From contig DIRQ01000064.1 of assembly GCA_002424365.1 (NCBI GenBank), forward strand, positions 30,008-51,943: a stretch of 21,936 nucleotides of DNA, in the 5' to 3' direction. This document shows, piece by piece, positions 14,383-21,354 of this stretch. The stretch comes from Syntrophomonas sp. UBA5432. Its GTDB lineage: Bacteria > Bacillota > Syntrophomonadia > Syntrophomonadales > Syntrophomonadaceae. Within the stretch, counting starts at the first letter, position 1. The number at the start of each line of letters is the position of its first letter. Under the pieces are notes generated by a model. The model searched no databases. It saw only the letters and a program-made list of their open reading frames with translations, and had not been told where the DNA came from. The position numbers and the translations under genes are program-made.

Positions 14383-15669
14383 ATGGAGAAGTTTGATGTA
14401 ATTGTCGTAGGAGCAGGCCTGGCAGGTCTGGCGGCAGCATATACCCTGGCCCAGGCAGGGGTAGAAGTACTGGTGATTGAAAAAGGCGATTACCCCGGGG
14501 CCAAAAATGTTACCGGAGGCCGCCTTTATGTTAACCCGGTACGCGAGCTCTTTCCCGATTTATGGAAAAAAGCGCCGCTGGAGAGGTTTATTACCCGGGA
14601 AGGCGCCAGTATCATGGCGGGTGAGCGTTCAATCAATGTGGAGTACTGCGGCAGTGAGCTAAGCCAGGAACCATATCAAAGTTATAGTATTCTACGGGCC
14701 AAATTCGACCGCTGGTTTGCTAAACAGGCTGAACGTAAAGGGGCTATGTTGGTAAGTAAAAGCCGGGTTGATGATGTAATAATTGAAAATGAGCAGGTAG
14801 TTGGAGTATGGGCCGGAGGCGATGAACTAAGAGCTGATGTAATTATTGCCTGTGATGGGGTGCTATCTTTGCTGGCCGAAAAAGCAGGTTTGCGAACACT
14901 TGGTAATCCCAAAGATTATGCCGTAGGTTTTAAAGAAGTTATCGAACTGGACTCTACTCTGATAGAAGAACGTTTTGGTTTGGAAGATAATGAGGGGGCA
15001 GCCCGTTTGTTTATGGGTGAAGTTACCCGGGGTAAATTTGGCGGCGGTTTCCTTTATACCAATAAGGATAGCCTGAGCCTGGGCATAGTAGTAGGTATCA
15101 AGGACCTGATGGAAGGCTCACCGACAGTACAGGCTCCGGTTCTCTTGGATGAGTTTAAACAGCGTCCAGAAATTGCCCGCTTGATTAAAGGTGGGGAAAG
15201 CGTGGAATACTCAGCTCATGTTATACCCGAAGGGGGTTTAAAGGCCATCGGTAAATTATACGGTAACGGCATACTTCTGGCCGGGGATGCTGCCGGACTG
15301 GCTATGAATATCGGAGTTACCGTAAGAGGAATGGAATATGCCCTGGCCTCCGGTTATTATGCCGCTCAGGTGGTGATGGAGGCCAAAGAAAAAGAAGATT
15401 TTACTGCTAACAGCCTTTCTGTATATGAGAAATTGCTGAACGATAGCTTCGTTATAAAAGATTTTATTGCTTTTAAAGAGGCCCCGACAGTGCTAGATAG
15501 CCCCCGATTTTTTAAACATTATCCCGAATTAATGGGTAACATCATGAAGGATGTTTACGAGGTACCGGCAGGTCCTAAAGATCGGCTCTATCCGACTATT
15601 AAGAAATACCTGACTTTTAAAGAAATGTGGTCTATGGCCGGGGATATGAGAAAGGTGATGAAGATATGA
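14383..15669 (+). CDS. fixC: FixC-type electron-transfer-flavoprotein:quinone oxidoreductase
   Basis: FixC accepts electrons from reduced ETF through FAD and, with the ferredoxin-like FixX, passes them towards quinone. The 428-residue protein opens with a classical FAD fold VVGAGLAGLAAAYTLAQAG (GxGxxG at 10-15), ending in the acidic E of VIEKG, then the family's PGAKNVTGGRLY. A second FAD contact, GNGILLAGDAAGLAMNIGVTVRGM, lies near residues 300-323. Unlike mitochondrial ETF-QO it lacks its own [4Fe-4S] domain, which is supplied by FixX. The ATG has AGGGGGG 9 nt upstream. The stop codon overlaps the fixX ATG (ATGA), so the two are translationally coupled. It resembles the FixC of nitrogen fixers and of the enterobacterial carnitine cluster; no nif genes are present here. 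Confidence 0.93.
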   Translation: MEKFDVIVVGAGLAGLAAAYTLAQAGVEVLVIEKGDYPGAKNVTGGRLYVNPVRELFPDLWKKAPLERFITREGASIMAGERSINVEYCGSELSQEPYQSYSILRAKFDRWFAKQAERKGAMLVSKSRVDDVIIENEQVVGVWAGGDELRADVIIACDGVLSLLAEKAGLRTLGNPKDYAVGFKEVIELDSTLIEERFGLEDNEGAARLFMGEVTRGKFGGGFLYTNKDSLSLGIVVGIKDLMEGSPTVQAPVLLDEFKQRPEIARLIKGGESVEYSAHVIPEGGLKAIGKLYGNGILLAGDAAGLAMNIGVTVRGMEYALASGYYAAQVVMEAKEKEDFTANSLSVYEKLLNDSFVIKDFIAFKEAPTVLDSPRFFKHYPELMGNIMKDVYEVPAGPKDRLYPTIKKYLTFKEMWSMAGDMRKVMKI

Positions 15670-15950
15670 GTGAACTAAGTGGATTGAAAGCCAAACTGGG
15701 ACTGGATGTTTTTAAACATGATAGTGAACCTCATATCCGGATTAAGCCTGGCATGGAAAAGGATCCCCGCTTAAAAGCAGCGGTACTGGTTTGCCCGGCC
15801 GGTTTATATACTGAGAACGCCAATGGCGAGGTGGAACTAACTATAGACGGGTGCCTGGAGTGCGGTACCTGCCGTATAGCCTGCGGAACCGAGGTCCTGG
15901 AATGGAACTACCCTACCGGGGGAGCAGGTGTCCAATTCCGCTTTGGGTAA
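15666..15950 (+). CDS. fixX: FixX-type ferredoxin-like protein
   Basis: FixX carries the iron-sulfur cluster of the FixCX complex. The 94-residue protein has C43 in VCPAGLY, then C63, C66, C69 and C73 in GCLECGTCRIACG. The spacing CxxCxxCxxxC plus the upstream CP is the usual FixX pattern and should hold one [4Fe-4S] cluster. The N-terminal part has a Lys/Glu-rich stretch seen in relatives. I chose ATG 15666 because it overlaps the fixC stop (ATGA), with AAAGGTG upstream as a ribosome site; the longer frame from 15627 reads the 3' end of fixC. It is followed by a 353-nt repeat-rich gap before etfB. Confidence 0.95.
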   Translation: MSELSGLKAKLGLDVFKHDSEPHIRIKPGMEKDPRLKAAVLVCPAGLYTENANGEVELTIDGCLECGTCRIACGTEVLEWNYPTGGAGVQFRFG

Positions 15951-15953
15951 TAG

Positions 15954-16088
15954 GATTAGACACTGAAGGACACTGATTTCTCATGAAGAACACACCCTAA
16001 AGGGTACACGGATGTAGCGCTAACGCGCTACCATTAAGGGAGCTGAATTTTTTAATATAAACTCTTATTTTTGATCTGTAATTGCAGG
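15954..16088 (+). repeat. dispersed CAC-GATT-type repeat, copy c, with inserted hairpin
   Basis: GATTAGACACTGAAGGACACTG opens the copy, 3 nt after the fixX stop. A CCCTAAAGGG palindrome precedes CACGGAT, and a 7-bp perfect hairpin GTAGCGC/GCGCTAC (16014-16020 with 16025-16031) separates CACGGAT from GCTGAATTTTTTAATATAA. In copy b (10877-10957) these two blocks are almost adjacent, so the hairpin looks like an insertion. Confidence 0.55.
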
Positions 16089-16097
16089 GTAGACATA

Positions 16098-16146
16098 CGG
16101 GTTAATAAGAAATAGACGTGTGTAGTTCCAAAAAACCGGCGTCTAT
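16098..16146 (+). repeat. CGGGTTAATA plus ATAGACG/CGTCTAT hairpin, copy 2
   Basis: CGGGTTAATAAGAAATAGACG nearly repeats 6587-6607. It leads into a perfect 7-bp inverted repeat ATAGACG (16112-16118) and CGTCTAT (16140-16146). The loops of the two copies differ, so the arms and the leading block are what is conserved. Confidence 0.55.
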
Positions 16147-16193
16147 AATTTTCGGTAAGGTTTGAGAGAGGGAGGAAGGCCGGGTGAAAGAAA

Positions 16194-16252
16194 TATCCTC
16201 ACCCCTCACTCTAAACAACCAATTAAAGTCTTAAATTCGATTTCCTTTACAA
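16194..16252 (-). repeat. dispersed repeat, copy 2 (inverted relative to 6445-6510)
   Basis: Read on the minus strand, this matches 6445-6510 in the blocks TTGTAAA, AAATCGAATTTA, ACTT, TTGT and TAGAGTGAGG. A 6-7 nt deletion relative to copy 1 lies in the GTGAGG region. Confidence 0.7.
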
Positions 16253-16303
16253 GGAAACCATGATGTTACTTTGTTTTCAATATTAACGAGGGAGGTTTGG
16301 TTG

Positions 16304-17056
16304 ATGAATATTGTGGTGGCTATGAAACAAATACCCGACCTGCAGCAAATTAGGATTAGAAACCGGCAGCCAATCCTGGACGATGTACCCCTGACCCTGG
16401 GGAACATCGATAAAAATGCTCTGGAAGCCGGGGTAAATTTAAGGGATGAACATGGAGGTAAAGTAATTGTCCTGTCAGCTGGGAACGAAAACATAGAAGA
16501 TACGGTCAAAGAGGCCCTGGCTGCAGGTGCCGATGAAGCCTTTTTGGTTATAGATGACAGCCTGGATGGGGCTGAAAGCAGTTTAATAGCTGATGTTTTG
16601 GCGGCTTCTATTCAACAAATAGAGGAACCATCTTTAATTCTATTCGGTGAAGGTAGCGGTGATAATTACTCCGGTCAGGTGGGTTCACGGGTAGCTGAAA
16701 TTTTAAACCTGTCTCAAGTATCATTTGCCAGCAATATTGAAATTAAGGGAAACCAGGCAGTGGTAACCCGTTCCTTGGAAGATGGTGAGGAAATAGTGCA
16801 AATTGATTTACCTGCAGTAGTAGCTGTGTTGGCAGATATTAACGAGCCCCGTATTCCTTCGGTAACTCAGATATTAAAGGCGGGGAAAAAGCCTAAAGAA
16901 GTTTTGGAGTTGGACGAACTGAAGGTTGAAGCTGGTAAAGCTATGGTGATTACAGCAAGTAACCTGGCTCCTGAAACAGAACGTAAGAAGGTAGTGGTAA
17001 AGAGCGTGGATGAACTAATCCAGGCTTTGACTACTGAAGGCTATGTAGGGAGGTAG
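16304..17056 (+). CDS. fixA: electron transfer flavoprotein beta subunit, FixA type
   Basis: EtfB/FixA forms a heterodimer with EtfA/FixB that takes electrons from the acyl-CoA dehydrogenase and delivers them to FixC. The 250-residue protein begins MNIVVAMKQIPD, the EtfB start. The nucleotide-binding stretch reads GEGSGDNYSGQVG (115-127), instead of the GKQAIDGDTAQVG of housekeeping EtfB. This form is like the E. coli FixA/YdiQ group, and PAVVAVLADINEPRIPS downstream is conserved with it. I chose ATG 16304 because GGAGGT ends 7 nt upstream. The gene follows the 353-nt gap and is 5 nt from etfA. Whether this ETF bifurcates electrons cannot be settled from sequence. Confidence 0.9.
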   Translation: MNIVVAMKQIPDLQQIRIRNRQPILDDVPLTLGNIDKNALEAGVNLRDEHGGKVIVLSAGNENIEDTVKEALAAGADEAFLVIDDSLDGAESSLIADVLAASIQQIEEPSLILFGEGSGDNYSGQVGSRVAEILNLSQVSFASNIEIKGNQAVVTRSLEDGEEIVQIDLPAVVAVLADINEPRIPSVTQILKAGKKPKEVLELDELKVEAGKAMVITASNLAPETERKKVVVKSVDELIQALTTEGYVGR

Positions 17057-17061
17057 TTGAA

Positions 17062-17988
17062 ATGGCAGGACTCTTAATTTTTAGTGAGAACAACGGGCTT
17101 GCGTTAGAATTAGTTACCGCGGCCAAAAGTCTTAACGCTGCAGCAGTAAGCGCGTGCGTAATAAATAATGATGAACAGGCCCAGGCCCTGGCATCTACAG
17201 GAATTCAGGTTTATGCAGTGAAAAATAATGATTTGCTGATGGCTGATGTAGGAGCTATAGCAACCGCAGTTACGCAGGTGGCTGATAAGGCAGGTGCTGA
17301 CACGGTACTGCTCGCATCAAACCGCAGGGGAAAGGAATTGGCTGGAAGACTTGCTCAGGCTATGAATGCCGGGTGTCTAACTGATGTGGCGGCCTTAAGT
17401 ATCGAGGGAGATAAAATTTTGTGCCAGCGTAATGCCCTGGGTGGGGCTACGGTGGCTACCCAGTGTATTGATGCTGCTAACAAAGTCATTGCTATCCGCC
17501 CCCGCATCTTTGAAGCCGCAGCTGAAGGGGGAACAGGAGCAGTAGATGAGATAGCAGTAGATGTGAAAAAGAGCGGGGTTACAGTATTAGAGTTTAAGCC
17601 GCGGGCTGGTGAGGATGTAGATATTGAAGCGGCTGAAGTGTTAGTTGTAGTTGGTCAGGGTCTAAATAGTCAGGACGATTTACCCGCGGTAGAAGAGTTG
17701 GCTAAAAAATTGGGCGGTGAAGTAGCCTGTTCCAAACCAGTGGCTACAGATAAGAAATGGTTATCAGAGGAAAGGATAATTGGGTTATCGGGTAAAAAAT
17801 GCAAGCCCCAGCTAGCAATATTAATGGGTATATCCGGACAGGTTCAGTTTACTGTAGGTATCCGTGACGCTAAAACTATAGTAGCAGTTAACAGTGACGA
17901 AAACGCTACTATAAACCAAATGGCTGATTATATCATTACTGCTGATTTGCATGATGTAGTAGCCCAGATGAATCAAAAACTGGGATAA
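17062..17988 (+). CDS. fixB: electron transfer flavoprotein alpha subunit, FixB type
   Basis: EtfA/FixB holds FAD in its C-terminal domain. The 308-residue product has the family's ANRRGKELAGRLAQAM-like middle part and the C-terminal GISGQVQF...IVAVNSDENATINQMADY. Several usual flavin contacts differ: the normal Ser-Arg pair is S224-K225 (CSKPVATD), the Thr of QTGK is Ser (S243 in GLSGK), and the His of GISGAIQH is F263. The Ser-Pro context resembles the YdiR group, but the Lys and Phe are unusual to my knowledge. The ribosome site GGGAGG overlaps the etfB stop, 8 nt upstream of ATG, indicating translational coupling. It is the last gene of the operon, and a terminator follows at 18114-18137. 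Confidence 0.9.
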   Translation: MAGLLIFSENNGLALELVTAAKSLNAAAVSACVINNDEQAQALASTGIQVYAVKNNDLLMADVGAIATAVTQVADKAGADTVLLASNRRGKELAGRLAQAMNAGCLTDVAALSIEGDKILCQRNALGGATVATQCIDAANKVIAIRPRIFEAAAEGGTGAVDEIAVDVKKSGVTVLEFKPRAGEDVDIEAAEVLVVVGQGLNSQDDLPAVEELAKKLGGEVACSKPVATDKKWLSEERIIGLSGKKCKPQLAILMGISGQVQFTVGIRDAKTIVAVNSDENATINQMADYIITADLHDVVAQMNQKLG

Positions 17989-17991
17989 TTA

Positions 17992-18030
17992 AGCAGATAC
18001 TGATTAACACTGATTTTAATTTAGACGGGT
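17992..18030 (+). repeat. dispersed CAC-GATT-type repeat, copy d
   Basis: AGCAGATACTGATTAACACTG continues with ATTTTAATTTAGACGGG. It begins 3 nt after the fixB stop and is the shortest clear copy. The 254-nt region up to prkA also holds a GGTATATACC palindrome (18064-18073), a terminator, and a possible sporulation promoter. Confidence 0.5.
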
Positions 18031-18113
18031 AACTATTTTTATAATTAGTGGCTTGTAGCTTTAGGTATATACCACACTAAGCTTATGCCATTCATAGACT
18101 AATGTTAGAAATC

Positions 18114-18137
18114 GGGAGTCTTAAGCTCCCTTTTTTT
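18114..18137 (+). terminator. intrinsic terminator after fixB
   Basis: GGGAGT/GCTCCC (5 GC-rich pairs plus one wobble, loop CTTAA) runs into seven T at 18131-18137. It closes the acyl-CoA dehydrogenase/Fix block. Confidence 0.85.
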
Positions 18138-18166
18138 ATACCCAATTATTGTTAATATGGAGAACA

Positions 18167-18195
18167 TCAATATATGTACCATTTAGCATATACAT
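18167..18195 (+). promoter_or_regulatory. possible sigma-E-like (sporulation) promoter of prkA
   Basis: TCAATAT (18167-18173) and CATATACAT (18187-18195) are 13 nt apart, broadly like the -35 and -10 of mother-cell sigma-E promoters in Bacillus (14 nt spacing, CATA-type -10). The match is loose. The call is supported mainly by the known sporulation control of prkA, yhbH and spoVR in Bacillus. Confidence 0.25.
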
Positions 18196-18242
18196 AGATA
18201 AGACTGATTTGCTTTTGTGTTTTCTGAAAAGGAGGTCCCCCC

Positions 18243-20168
18243 ATGAGTTATGACTTTGATACCCTGATTCAAAACGATAGAAACAGCAGGAGGGAAAAAT
18301 CATTTGCTGCTACCTTCCTGGAATATCTCCATATAGTTCAAAATAAACCTGATATTACGGTACTATCCCATGAACGGATGTACAACATTATCATGGAAGC
18401 AGGTATGGAAATAATCAAAACTGAGGACTACCCTCGCCTGAGAAGGATACATGGTAATGACACTATCAGAAAATACAAATTCTTTGAGAATGAGTTTTAT
18501 GGGATTGATCATATTATAATGCAGATAGTAAGATATTTCCATTCTGCCGCCATGCGTGGGGAGGAATCCCGGCAGGTTCTTTATCTAGTAGGACCGGTAG
18601 GTTCGGGAAAATCCTCACTAATGGAGAGCCTGAAAAGAGCATTAGAAGCTAGTCCACCTATATATGCTATAAAAGGCTGTCCCATGTGGGAAGAGCCCCT
18701 GCACCTGATACCAAAGCATCTCAGGTCGCATTTTGAAGAATTATTAGGGGTAAGAATTGAAGGAGATCTATGTCCCATATGCCGCTATCGCTTGATTAAC
18801 GACTATCAGGGTAGATATGAAGATTTTCCGGTAATAGTTAGTAATTTTTCCATCCGTTCTCGCAAAGGAATAGCCGTGGTACCGCCAGTTGACCCCAATA
18901 ACCAGGATGCTTCGGTACTGGTAGGGTCGGTGGATATATCCAAAATGGATCTTTATCCTGAAGATGATCCCCAAGTACTATCTTTAAATGGTGCTTTTAA
19001 TGCGGGTAACCGTGGAATTGTAGAATTTATAGAAATATTTAAAAATGATGTTGAATACCTGCATACTATTTTGACTGCTACCCAGGAGAAATCAATACCT
19101 TCACCCGGGAAAGGGGCGATGATTTATTTTGATGGGATTATCCTGGCTCATTCCAATGAAGCCGAGTGGAACAAATTTAAATCGGATCATACTAATGAAG
19201 CCATATTGGATCGAATAGTTAAGATAGAAGTACCCTACTGCTTGGAACTTGGCCAGGAAGTGAAAATATATCAGAAGATACTTAAAAAGAGTAATTTTAA
19301 AGCTCATATCGCTCCTCATACCCTGGAGATTGCATCAATGTTTGCAGTTATCAGCAGACTTACTCCGTCTAACAAGGTTGATATAATAAGCAAGATGTAT
19401 ATTTATAACGGAGAGGAAATAGTACAGAAGGATTCAACTAAAAGAGTTGACATTCAGGAACTGAGGGATGAAGCCTCCCGGGAAGGATTCAACGGCATAT
19501 CTACCCGTTTTATTATGAAAGCCATAGATAATACGCTATCTGAATCTGAACATGATTGCATTAATCCTATAACTGTTCTGGAATCACTTATAAAGGCGGT
19601 AAAATCAACCGACGTCAGTGATGACGAGAAGAAGCAGTGGCTGACCTACTTACAGGATACGATTAGGAAGGAATACCATCGTATTTTAGAAAAAGAGGTT
19701 ACTCGGGCATTTATCCATGGATACCGGGAGCAAGCCGAGACCCTGTTTAACAATTACATTGACCATGCCGAGGCTTTTGTTAACAAAGTAAAGCTAAAGG
19801 ATGCCAATACCGGTGAGGAACTGGAACCGGATGAGGCCTTTATGGAGTCGATTGAAGCCGGTATTGGTCTGACCGGAAGCGCTGCCAAAGGATTCCGGCA
19901 CGACGTCACCGCCTATATGTTTTCGTTGCTGCGCAATAAGCGGAATATTCAATTTGATAGTTATGAACCCCTGCGAGAAGCGGTTGAGAAGAAACTGATA
20001 GCCTCGGTAAAAGAATTATCCCGGGTAGTAACACAGGCCCGGGTGCGGGATGAGGAACAAAACCAGAAATACAATGATATGGTGGAGGAAATGAAACGCA
20101 ACGGCTACTGTGACCACTGCTGCAACGTAATCCTGCGCTACGCCGCTAACAACCTGTGGAAAGACTAA
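18243..20168 (+). CDS. prkA: PrkA-family AAA+ protein (YeaG homologue)
   Basis: PrkA proteins have an AAA+ core and a C-terminal domain once read as a Ser/Thr kinase; a Lon-like ATP-dependent protease activity has also been reported, so the biochemical role is debated. The 641-residue length equals that of E. coli YeaG and Bacillus PrkA. The Walker A is GPVGSGKS at 117-124. The family's CPMWEEPLHLIPKH and CPICRYRL elements follow near residues 143 and 178, and the protein ends in GYCDHCCNVILRYAANNLW with paired Cys. A perfect AAGGAGGT ribosome site precedes the ATG. yhbH starts 12 nt after the stop and spoVR follows, the conserved yeaG-yeaH-ycgB order. Expected roles are sporulation or response to starvation. 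Confidence 0.95.
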   Translation: MSYDFDTLIQNDRNSRREKSFAATFLEYLHIVQNKPDITVLSHERMYNIIMEAGMEIIKTEDYPRLRRIHGNDTIRKYKFFENEFYGIDHIIMQIVRYFHSAAMRGEESRQVLYLVGPVGSGKSSLMESLKRALEASPPIYAIKGCPMWEEPLHLIPKHLRSHFEELLGVRIEGDLCPICRYRLINDYQGRYEDFPVIVSNFSIRSRKGIAVVPPVDPNNQDASVLVGSVDISKMDLYPEDDPQVLSLNGAFNAGNRGIVEFIEIFKNDVEYLHTILTATQEKSIPSPGKGAMIYFDGIILAHSNEAEWNKFKSDHTNEAILDRIVKIEVPYCLELGQEVKIYQKILKKSNFKAHIAPHTLEIASMFAVISRLTPSNKVDIISKMYIYNGEEIVQKDSTKRVDIQELRDEASREGFNGISTRFIMKAIDNTLSESEHDCINPITVLESLIKAVKSTDVSDDEKKQWLTYLQDTIRKEYHRILEKEVTRAFIHGYREQAETLFNNYIDHAEAFVNKVKLKDANTGEELEPDEAFMESIEAGIGLTGSAAKGFRHDVTAYMFSLLRNKRNIQFDSYEPLREAVEKKLIASVKELSRVVTQARVRDEEQNQKYNDMVEEMKRNGYCDHCCNVILRYAANNLWKD

Positions 20169-20180
20169 GGGGGGACGGCT

Positions 20181-21353
20181 ATGGCTATTTTTCGTGAATA
20201 TGAGAGTGGGGGGCGAGACCGCAGTGCCGAGGATCGGCGTCGTCATCGCCAACTCCTGGAAGAATCCATAAAAAAGAACCTGGGCAGTATTATTGCCGAG
20301 GAAAGTATTATTGGCAAAAGCAAGGATAAGACGGTAAAAATCCCGGTCCGGGGCATAAAGGAGTACCAGTTTATTTACGGTGATAATCATGAACAGGTTG
20401 CTTCCGGCAGCGGCAAGGAAAAACGGGGGGATAAAATCGGTATCGGCAAAGGGGAGCAAAGCGGAGCCGGTAGTGGTGAAGGGGCAGGGAATATTGAAGG
20501 TGAGGATTACTACGAAACTGATGTTACCCTGGAAGAACTGGTACAGTATTTATTTGAAGACCTGGATTTGCCCTTTTTGGAAAGAAAAAAGTTCTCCTAC
20601 ATTTTGAGTGATAAAAGCCATAAGCGACGGGGAATACAACGTAAGGGGATTCCTCCCCGCCTGGCCAAAAAACGCTCTGTGGTAGAGAGAATCAAACGTA
20701 AAAAATCTATGGAAAAGACCCTGCAGGAATTGGGACAGGATTGTGAAATAGAAAGGTTTCCCTTTCGGGAAGAGGACTTGCGCTACCAGCGTATCAAGGA
20801 GGAATTACGCCCGGAATCAAATGCGGTAGTCATATGCATTATGGATAATTCGGGCTCCATGTATCTCAATAAGAAATACCTGGCCCGCAGTTTCTTTTTC
20901 TTGCTCTACCAATTTGTCAACTATCGTTATATAAATGTGGAACTGGTATTCATTAACCACACCACCACCGCTCTAGAAGTTAACGAAGATGATTTTTTCC
21001 ACCGGGGGGAATCGGGGGGAACTATGATTAGCAGCGGTTATGAGAAGGCCTTAGAGATAATTGAGGAACGCTATAACCCGGAAATATGGAATGTTTATGC
21101 CTTTCACTGCAGTGATGGGGATAACTGGCCGGAAGATATTGATAAGGCAGTAGAAAAGGCCCGGGAACTGTGTGAGGTCTGCAATCTCTTTGGCTATGGG
21201 GAGATAAAATCTACCTGGAAAGCCGATAGTACCATGGCAGATGAATTTGAGGCAATAAAAGCTGAAAACTTTGTAACTGTATCTATAGATAGTAAAGAAG
21301 ATATTTGGCCTGCCTTTAGACAATTATTAAAGATAGCAGAAAAGGAGGGCTAG
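20181..21353 (+). CDS. yhbH: YhbH/YeaH-type VWA-like protein (DUF444)
   Basis: This is the usual partner of PrkA; its molecular function is unknown. The 390-residue protein starts with a basic, charged region containing a glycine-rich stretch (GIGKGEQSGAGSGEGAG, roughly residues 88-104), likely flexible. A VWA-like domain follows from about residue 215. Its metal site is complete: DNSGSM (D222-S226), a Thr in SGGTMISSG and an Asp in HCSDGDNW. The N-terminal sequence IFREYESGGRDRSAEDRRRHRQ is family-typical. The ATG has a GGGGGGA ribosome site 7 nt upstream, just after prkA, and the gene ends 1 nt before the spoVR ATG, with spoVR's ribosome site inside its last codons. In Bacillus yhbH is a mother-cell sporulation gene. 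Confidence 0.94.
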   Translation: MAIFREYESGGRDRSAEDRRRHRQLLEESIKKNLGSIIAEESIIGKSKDKTVKIPVRGIKEYQFIYGDNHEQVASGSGKEKRGDKIGIGKGEQSGAGSGEGAGNIEGEDYYETDVTLEELVQYLFEDLDLPFLERKKFSYILSDKSHKRRGIQRKGIPPRLAKKRSVVERIKRKKSMEKTLQELGQDCEIERFPFREEDLRYQRIKEELRPESNAVVICIMDNSGSMYLNKKYLARSFFFLLYQFVNYRYINVELVFINHTTTALEVNEDDFFHRGESGGTMISSGYEKALEIIEERYNPEIWNVYAFHCSDGDNWPEDIDKAVEKARELCEVCNLFGYGEIKSTWKADSTMADEFEAIKAENFVTVSIDSKEDIWPAFRQLLKIAEKEG

Positions 21354-21354
21354 T

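Larger units (their letters stand above)
15951..16303 (+). other. 353-nt gene-free region between fixX and etfB
   Basis: No convincing ORF is present. From left to right it holds the dispersed repeat copy c (15954-16088), containing a perfect GTAGCGC/GCGCTAC hairpin (16014-16031), then a CGGGTTAATA hairpin element (16098-16146), a purine-rich stretch (16160-16190), an inverted copy of the 6445-6510 repeat (16194-16252), and a palindrome TTTCCTT-TAC-AAGGAAA (16241-16257). The etfB ribosome site follows. No clear terminator or promoter was found. Confidence 0.7.
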
